A stretch of 64,000 bases of DNA from Lolium rigidum (Eukaryota; Streptophyta; Magnoliopsida; Poales; Poaceae): positions 325,793,090-325,857,089 of the forward strand of contig NC_061514.1 of the NCBI RefSeq assembly GCF_022539505.1, in the 5' to 3' direction. Below are positions 56,969 to 64,000 of the stretch, piece after piece. The translations under genes were made by a program, and so were the position numbers. Each line of letters opens with the position of its first letter. The stretch's first letter is position 1. The notes beneath the pieces are model-generated. The model saw only the letters and a list, made by a program, of their open reading frames with translations, did no database searches and was not told the origin of the DNA.

Positions 56969-57312
56969 CGCCGCGTTGCAGCAGCGAGCTTCCTCGCCTT
57001 GGACTCCTCCGTGTCGCGGACGGTGAGGCCGTATCCCGGGCGGGAGGATGAGCGGTTGTTGTCGAAGGCGCCGGGCACGAAGGCAGGGACACAGCCGGTG
57101 GGGACGGTGGAGGGCCTGCGCGAGTTGGCAAGGGGCGCGATGACGGCGGCGGGTGGGGTGAGGGGTTGGGAGGGGTCGAACGTGGTGATGAATTGCGGGG
57201 CGGGGCTGGGTTGTGGGGAGGCGGCGGAGAAGGCGGAGGGGCCAGCGGTGTGGCTGGGTGGCGTGAGTTTGGATGGGATGGAGAAGGAGAGCTTCGTCCT
57301 CTTCTCTTCCAT
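56969..57312 (-). pseudogene. MOS2/GPKOW-like fragment, copy 2, cut by CACTA
   Basis: ATG at 57312. It carries the first about 115 residues of the copy-1 protein with a few changes (KLSFSIPSK, VPAFVPGAFDNNRSS). The frame runs out of homology at 56969, where the CACTA terminus starts, so the G-patch is lost entirely. Compare 31818-32456. Confidence 0.85.
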
Positions 57313-57711
57313 GGCGGGCAGGCAGCGGCGACGGCGATCCGTGGGGCGCGATCGATCGGGGTTCAGGTATAGGAACTTGGGTTGGGCTGGGGTGGCCTGT
57401 TGTCAATTAGTAGGAGTGATCGAGGACCGGACCCTGAGCCATGTCGGTCCATCTCCATATCTCGTTCTATGCGAAATTGATCCGTCTTCTAATCGGACTG
57501 GCTCTCTCCTTTACTCCAGTCGAGGAAGACACCTCGTGTCCATGACTCCATGTCCATGTCCAAGATGAACTCCCGATCGATCGACGGGTTCGTCTAGGAG
57601 TTGGAGTATATACAGCAGTTAGGCACGAATCGCCACACATTGCAATACTCAGCTCGATCGGGCGGATCGGAGTTCAAACATCCTCGATTGATCGTCGACG
57701 CCAAACCAAAC

Positions 57712-58733
57712 ATGTCGCCGCCGACGCCGTATGTTGCCCAGCACGTCCCTCCTCTCGATCGCTTTTGTTTCTAGATGATGGTATTCCATCCTAGCTAGTT
57801 GGATTGGACTGCGGGCCGAGGGATTGATTTGATCCTTCTTTTTCTTTGTTGTGGATTGGATCCTTCTTGGGAACGGAGGGTTTCTACTGAAACAAGAATT
57901 AGAAATTCTTCAGCTATATATCAACATATACCTATAAAATTTGGTTTTGCTAATTCTCGATCGAATGAGAATTAAGTTACTAGAGCTCATTCGATTCAAG
58001 GACTGTTAGACTCGTGCTGTGATTTGTGTACGTGTGGCCTCTGAATACATTTAAGTTACACTATGGATGCAATTGAGTTTATTCTCGTTGCTCGCAAGTT
58101 GCAACTGAGCTTTTCTCTTTAAATTCGACTGATGTCATTAATTCTTATTTAAATTAGAGTTAGGCGGACCCTCATAAAATTAGCCTATCTTGAATTAGGG
58201 CAGGCTAAAAAGTTAGAGTAAGCCGATTCCGAGAACCAAGGAAAATCATATATAACACTCTATTTCTAAATGCCATGAAATTGGGCTGTACGCATTTCAG
58301 TCACGTCGCAAGTTGGCATTGAATGATTTATGATCTTCAAAAGTATTTGTAAAAAGAAGAAAATTATTTTTTAGTTGTGTTTATCCCACCAGTCTTGGTA
58401 ATATTAATTGATTATTCCTATATATCCTAAGGTAAATTGTTATTATGCTCATCAAGCTGTGTGCTCCATTTCAGTTGTGGGAACGAGTCTATCTCATCAT
58501 CGGCCAACCCTGACCGTCTTGACATCATGAACGATTGCCTCGCCTCGCCAGCCATTCTGATGTTTGACCGATGGGATTGGGGAATCATGTTTTACATCAG
58601 AGTTGATCTTGATGGATATTACCATGTGTATCCACATGTGGGCGGGCCATTTCAAACCTTAGACGAGGTTCGCTCTGCTATCAATTGCGACCTTCAACAC
58701 CGCCAATATCCAAAATTGTACACATTCTTTTGA
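57712..58733 (+). pseudogene. DUF3615-like gene, N-terminal exons, copy 2
   Basis: Exon 1 57712-57728 and exon 2 58475-58733 join in frame to 91 residues: MSPPTP-CGNESISSS, FDRWDWGIMFYIRVDLDG, YPHVGGPFQTLDEV, ending YTFF. The Copia insertion seen in copy 1 is absent. This half is intact in itself, but the following exons carry a nonsense codon. Confidence 0.6.
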
Positions 58734-59334
58734 CTCTTTTCTATATATTTTTTCGCATTCTATTTTTGTGCACACTTGCAATATGTTATGTTTAAACAGG
58801 TATCTGTAATCGCACTCTTCTATGATGTAGGGCACTTAAGATAATTAATACAATTCTTTGAAACATGAACCAATGAAATGAGTCCAAAAAATCAAACTAT
58901 AGAACTAAGACCAATCCTGCATTGATATATTTGGATTCATGTTGTACTACCACCTCAGGGTTTAGGAAGCATTTATAAATTAGCTTTTATCCTATCATAG
59001 CTACATAACTCTATTTCTTCATATTCTAAATGATGGTGGAAGTGTTTAACCATGTATTGAGAAGTCATAGGCTTATAAACCATATGTTTACCATGAGCTC
59101 TGTTAGGGATAACTTGATAGCCTTTTGATGTATTTAACAACCTTGGAAACACAATAGCTCACTCACCCTATGTTGGACTAATAACAGTAATTAAAATAAT
59201 AACGTACTTAGTATCACTTTGTTTTCCCGGAAATTCAATTCGGCTTCCGGGTGCGTATGATCCCTCTACCAAAAAATCATGTTTCGAAGTGTCAATTTTT
59301 TTTGACAAAACTGACAAAGTAAGATCTACTAACC

Positions 59335-60479
59335 ATGTCAAATGCTCGAATTGGAACTAGCTATACGCGTCAGGCTGATGATTCTCAAGTGGATTATGTT
59401 GTACGACAATGTCTTTACTGACCTGATGGCACAAGGAAGAAGCGTTTTAACGTTGACGAAAGACGTGACCGGAGGCGCTTGTTGGTTCAAGCTTTGGTGG
59501 ACAAATATAATGATTATATTGCGGTTGGCTCTCTAGTCCTGATACCAAACTCACACATGTAACTGTTAAATAATTACTTTTCATAACTTTAGGATCTTGC
59601 ATATGAACTACAAGATGTTGTGCACTACGAATCAGTTCGTGTGTGTGATGCTTATATGATTACCTATCATATCAACTTCACTGCAAAGATGAAAGGAACT
59701 GAAGATTTTGACTACGGCAGGGAGTTGTTCTTTGCTGAAGTTACCTGTGACTGTAAGACAGGAGAACACAAATTGGTGGTCAGTTGTTTCTGCAAGGTTA
59801 AACCTACTGATAACGGTATTATACACTCTTTACCATGTTTGTTTGCCCATGGGTCATCTGATCTATTATCCTCGTCTTTATGCATGTTTTCAAGAGATCT
59901 ATGCACAATCGTGTTAAATATCCGCATAATACATTCTTTACAGTAAATTATTCACCTAGTGTTATGTGTTTGTGCCTCACTAGTTATTTCGCAATCCAAT
60001 GGCAATCCCGCCCCTCACATTTTTTACATATAAATAAAGGTAGATGCTATGGTTGTAAAGTGAAGCACCCCAACACAGATGCATACTTACGTGGTCAAGC
60101 TGACTCGTGTTCTCCGTTTGGTGCATCTAATATGGTCCGTGAAGACTGTGAGGAAGACGTAAGTATGATGATTTATTTCATGTATCTTGATTTCCAAGCT
60201 AATGTTTTGTTCGCCTTATGTTATTCACTATTAATTTCATTCCTTTTACAGCCGGTAGCCGAGGAGAAGAGGTTAAGAGTTCTCTACAAGTACATGGTAA
60301 TTTCATTTTTTTGCAGGATAGCATCATTTGTAGTAATAACATGATGTTTGGTTACTTGATTGATGATTCCTTGTGTATTCTTTTTTCCTTAGGATGAACC
60401 AGGATATATGGAGGAAATGAGAGCAACCATGAATTGTACTTTTCAGGCTTCCGGCGTGGTAGTTACCAAACAAATCTAA
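59335..60479 (+). pseudogene. DUF3615-like gene, C-terminal exons, copy 2, nonsense codon
   Basis: Exons 59335-59523, 59593-59815, 60040-60158, 60252-60296 and 60393-60479 correspond one-to-one to copy 1. Codon 29 is TGA (59419-59421) where copy 1 has TGG, ending the frame within RQCLY. Intron 1 is 25 bases shorter, through loss between two TCCT words. A Gly-to-Cys change (GGT to TGT) occurs in the last exon. Splice sites are unchanged. Confidence 0.75.
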
Positions 60480-61082
60480 CAACCAAAGTTGAAGACTGAC
60501 AAATATGTATATTTCTAGTGTTAAACTTCACATGTTGCAGACCAATGTATGCTAAGGTACCAAGCAAAGAACATCTGGTTGTGAGATGGACCTAATTTTA
60601 ATACCTTTTTTGAATAAATTGTTCCTAACTAGCACCTGTGTTGTCTTCATAAGTATTATATACTGTAGTTTCTTGTCCTACAAAAGTCTGTTTACAATAG
60701 CGAGGGCATGATTGGAAGCAATCTGTCAAGTTTGAAACATAAGAGGGTCACGATGAGTAACGGCTAGATGAGAAATAAATATACACTTACTCCATCAGGG
60801 TGTGATTAGAAAATGATTCCACATGAATACCTGATACAAAACCTGATGCTCATGTTGGATCAAATACCATATGAGTTACCAGTCTCGTTTTTAAGAAAAC
60901 CAACACAGTGCTCCTGAAGAATACATTTAGTTAATGTGGAGCCAACATTTTTTTAGAAAAGCATTCCATCGGTATCTACCTCACTACTGTTAGCACAACA
61001 AAAACACGATGGCATTCAAATCATGCAATGCGATAATCGTCCTAATCTAGAAAGGAAGATTCAGATAACATTGGCATTCAAA

Positions 61083-61421
61083 TCACGCAATCAGATAACC
61101 ATCAATACAGACACAAACAAGAGTGATGGAAAACTGTGTTGATTCAGTACACAAAGCCACATTCTCATTTTCTGAAATCTGCACTGTCACCTTGATCTTC
61201 AGGCCAGGACGGTCGATGACTTCAAGCATATTGTAAAGTACATCGATCCAGATCAGATTCAGAGGTCTCAAGAGCGAGTCCTTGCAAAGTATTTTCGAGT
61301 TGTGTAAAAGCTTGATCATGGTCTTCTGAATGTGCTACATGCCTTGCCAAAACTTTGTCCTTAAACAAAATTTCACTGTATAATGATCATACGCTCCGAA
61401 GAGCAGCAGAAATAAACACAT
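61083..61421 (-). pseudogene. Copy-2 counterpart of the 112-residue hypothetical ORF
   Basis: Homologous to 44444-44782, with a TAG at 61335-61337 replacing the Lys codon after GM. The downstream 78 residues remain open. Confidence 0.4.
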
Positions 61422-61791
61422 TTCATTGCATAATTTGTGTCTCTTTTTTTCTTTACTACAGAAGACTAGAAATTTAAATATCTCTTAAGATTTGCAAGAA
61501 CTATAACTATCTACCAATGAGAGCGTATATTAGATAAAGTTTGCTTTTGATCCGTGTCTGCCCCATTTCCGATTTAAATCCGTAGTTCGGCATATCTGTA
61601 CTCGAATCCTAAAGCGATCAATATCTGTTCGATCCGAAATCGGGAAAATATATGGTAAAAGATATGGTATGAGCAAAATCCGATCCGATCCGATCCGTTT
61701 ACATCCCTACTGTGGAGACAAGCTCTCGCGGTACAACTTGGTTGAGCTTAAGAGTCTACAATCTTACCGTATGCAAAAGAAATTAAAAAAT

Positions 61792-63013
61792 TTATAATTT
61801 TTTTTGATAAAGGCAATATATTAATACCAAAAGATACCAATTACACCCAGCCTCTGCAACAACGCCCCACCCTAATGGCAATACAGATGCACACAGCCAA
61901 AAAAGAGTAAAGAAAACTAAGAAATAAAAGTCCCGCTACAACCTTCTAGACCTAGCAACAGCAATAAAAACCACCACCATGACAACACCTGAAGTACAGA
62001 CTCTTCAAAAGCGACGCCTCCAAGAAGGAAACAGTGCACCAGCGCTGTCGTAGCCCGAACAAAGGTCTTAGGATTTCACCCTGAAGATAGTCCCCACTCT
62101 CAAAACAATGCCTCCAACAAGAACATTGCCAGGCATAACCAGTTAAGGCCAGACCTTGGATTTTCACCCTGAGAGGTAAGACTCTGAACTTCCCTGTGCT
62201 GCCGTCCCCACATGCATACCACTGCTGCAAGCTCGGAACGCCAAGCAGATCCCTCAGCATCACGTTGACTTGAACCTCCTTTAGCCAGTCCACCAATCCG
62301 GCCTTCATGATATTCCTTCTTCTGACTTCACCATGGACCAAAAAGTCACATGATGTCAACACAGAATATAGCTTCGCAGCGCTCCCTCCGGAACCAAACA
62401 GTCGGAATAAAAACATGGGTGCGCGCGACCGAATACCACCCGATCAAGCAAACTGCAGGCAAAATATGCACTGTTCCATTCGCCAGCGGAGCTTTCCGGA
62501 ACTCATCTCTTCAGCCAGATCAAAGCAAACTGACCTCCGGTAGATCTTCATCTTCGCTTACGAGAAACCCGAGGACCGCCACCAAAAATAAAGCAAGACC
62601 AGCAGCCCCCACGCAGCCATTCCTTCCTGCCGAATCACCAGGGAAGAAGACGGCGGCACGGATCATGCGTACCACCGCTGAACCGTCACCGGGGGCGGAG
62701 GCCGCCACCGCTCCACCGAATCCTCCATGGCTACCGACGGAGAGCGTCAGGCCCCGGCCAAGTAGCCGTGCCGCCCGGCTTCCTCCACCGGCGCTTCATC
62801 ACCTCCCATGGAACGCCACCATCGAAACCCTCTCCTCCCCCTCATTGTTGGACGGAAGGGGTGCCGCCACCGCCGCCGTGGCCGAGGCCGGGGCCGGGGC
62901 TATGGCCGGGCCGGGGCCGGAGCCGGGGCCAAGGCCAGGGCCGAGGCCGGCAGCAGCGGCGGCTGAGGTGCGGCGGTCCGGGGGCGGCTGCTCGAGGCGG
63001 CGGCTAGGTTAGC
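61792..63013 (-). mobile_element. LINE-derived non-autonomous element, copy 2
   Basis: The same element as 45161-46429, inherited through the segmental duplication. It is bordered by an exact TTAAAAAAT at 61783-61791 and 63014-63022, supporting insertion by target-primed reverse transcription before the duplication. Confidence 0.75.
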
Positions 63014-63904
63014 TTAAAAAATAAATACATATATTTAACTACACAACTTTACACTGACCACATATGGTTGATTTGCTGGTTCCGCCACTAGCCTCAACAC
63101 GTATGTACAGGACTTGACCTGGCTAACCTAGTAGCCGACTTAAATTATTAGAATCAAACCTGCACGGAAACAAACTACACCTGATAACGTTCGAGACAAA
63201 TCTTGAACCGACCTGGAAACCAAGTCCTAGTCCTAGAATAACTAAGTACTCTGGCGAGGACTCACGGGCATATGGAAACAACTACGGAGTAGAAAAAAAT
63301 ACACGGACAAATCGTGGCAACCTTGCCAAACAAGAATACGAATTTCTAATTGGACTAAAACTGAATAAGGTACTAAGATTATCGGATTTGCTAGAAATCA
63401 GACGCCTGATTTTTATTATGTATCAGTCACCTAATTAAGTGTTAGATTTAACGCCTTAATATTTGTGCCGACTAGAGCCATTTTGGCTGGCGCGTTCCTG
63501 GGCGTGGAGCGTAGGGTGATTCTTTTGTCCTGGGCTGCTGCAGTGTTCGCTTCGTCATGGGCTTTTTGCTTTGTTTCGTGCCGTGCATCTGGGCTTTTTG
63601 TATTTCTTTTTTTCTTATTGTTGTTTCTTTTTGTGTGCAACGATGGTGTCCTTTGAAAAAAGTGTTCATGAAAGATTTGGCTAAGATTTTACGAGTTACA
63701 CACATGAATTACAACCGAGTAATTTGGAGTTACGTATGACTTGCAACTGTGGTATTTTTAGCGACACATGGATTGCAACTAAGAAAAATATCATTAGGCA
63801 CTGGATTATACCGTGATCTGTACAAGCTTGGCGAGTTACACATCGGGTGCAACTGAGATTTCTCTAGTTGCACAGTGGTTGCAAATGGGATTTTTCAAGT
63901 TGCA

Positions 63905-64000
63905 TACTCCCTCCGTTCTGATTTAGTCAACATTCTAGAAAAAAATGAGACAAACTAGTATTGCATTTATTAGTACTACTTAGATATGTGATCAACCAAT
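63905..64000. mobile_element. Stowaway-type MITE, copy 2, cut by window end
   Basis: A TA dinucleotide and then CTCCCTCCGTTCTGATTTAG, the complete left terminus that is clipped in copy 1. The right end lies outside the window. Confidence 0.8.

Larger units (their letters stand above)
56969..64000 (+). repeat. Segmental duplication, copy 2 (runs off the window)
   Basis: Collinear with 32113-33584 plus 41969-47404. Differences are mostly isolated substitutions and a few short indels, by eye one to two per hundred bases. Continues beyond 64000. Confidence 0.95.

Overview
The window is nuclear DNA of a grass, most likely a Triticeae species (wheat, barley, rye or a relative). The grounds are long stretches of nested LTR retrotransposons of types I recognise from memory as Triticeae families (an Angela/BARE/WIS-type Copia, a Tat-lineage Gypsy, a large non-coding element with LTRs beginning TGATACGTCTCC), Stowaway-type MITEs, a CACTA terminus, and sparse intron-containing plant genes. 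Family names were not checked against any database.

Layout. 1-15321: a decayed Tat-type Gypsy element on the minus strand, truncated by the left window edge, carrying an antisense acidic ORF and split by a complete non-autonomous LTR element (6365-13327) with a CCCCC target duplication. The Gypsy itself abuts a 64-base LTR end of another element (15322-15385). 16764-18027: two LINE fragments. 18646-22536: an intact four-exon monoacylglycerol-lipase-like gene with a LINE in its third intron. 22985-26400: LINE, Copia gag and LTR debris. 26634-27983: an intact four-exon 2-oxoglutarate/Fe(II) dioxygenase gene on the minus strand. 28000-31800: non-coding DNA with several tandem or degenerate repeats and a Harbinger-like MITE. 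31818-47400: first copy of a duplicated block holding a truncated MOS2/GPKOW-like G-patch gene, a divergent DUF3615-like gene split by a young 8.4-kb Copia element, and a LINE-derived element. 47600-48532: another LINE. 49659-51059: a DUF295-type gene. 51384-52578: an intact two-exon cinnamyl-alcohol-dehydrogenase-like gene. 54417-56968: a broken B3-like gene, a 5' piece of a second Gypsy element and a CACTA end. 56969-64000: second copy of the duplicated block, running off the right edge.

Four protein genes look intact or nearly so: the lipase, the dioxygenase, the CAD-like dehydrogenase and the DUF295 protein. They are separate, individually promoted genes with no evident shared pathway. 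The most informative structure is the duplication 32113-47404 / 56969-64000. The two copies differ by few substitutions, yet the Copia insertion (with its TSD and the empty site preserved in copy 2), a copy-2 nonsense codon, an 18-bp minisatellite change and several short deletions are each private to one copy, so the order of events can be read from the sequence. I found no clearly new molecular system. The best candidates for something undescribed are the 241-residue ORF kept inside the non-autonomous LTR element and the reciprocally damaged DUF3615-like gene pair.
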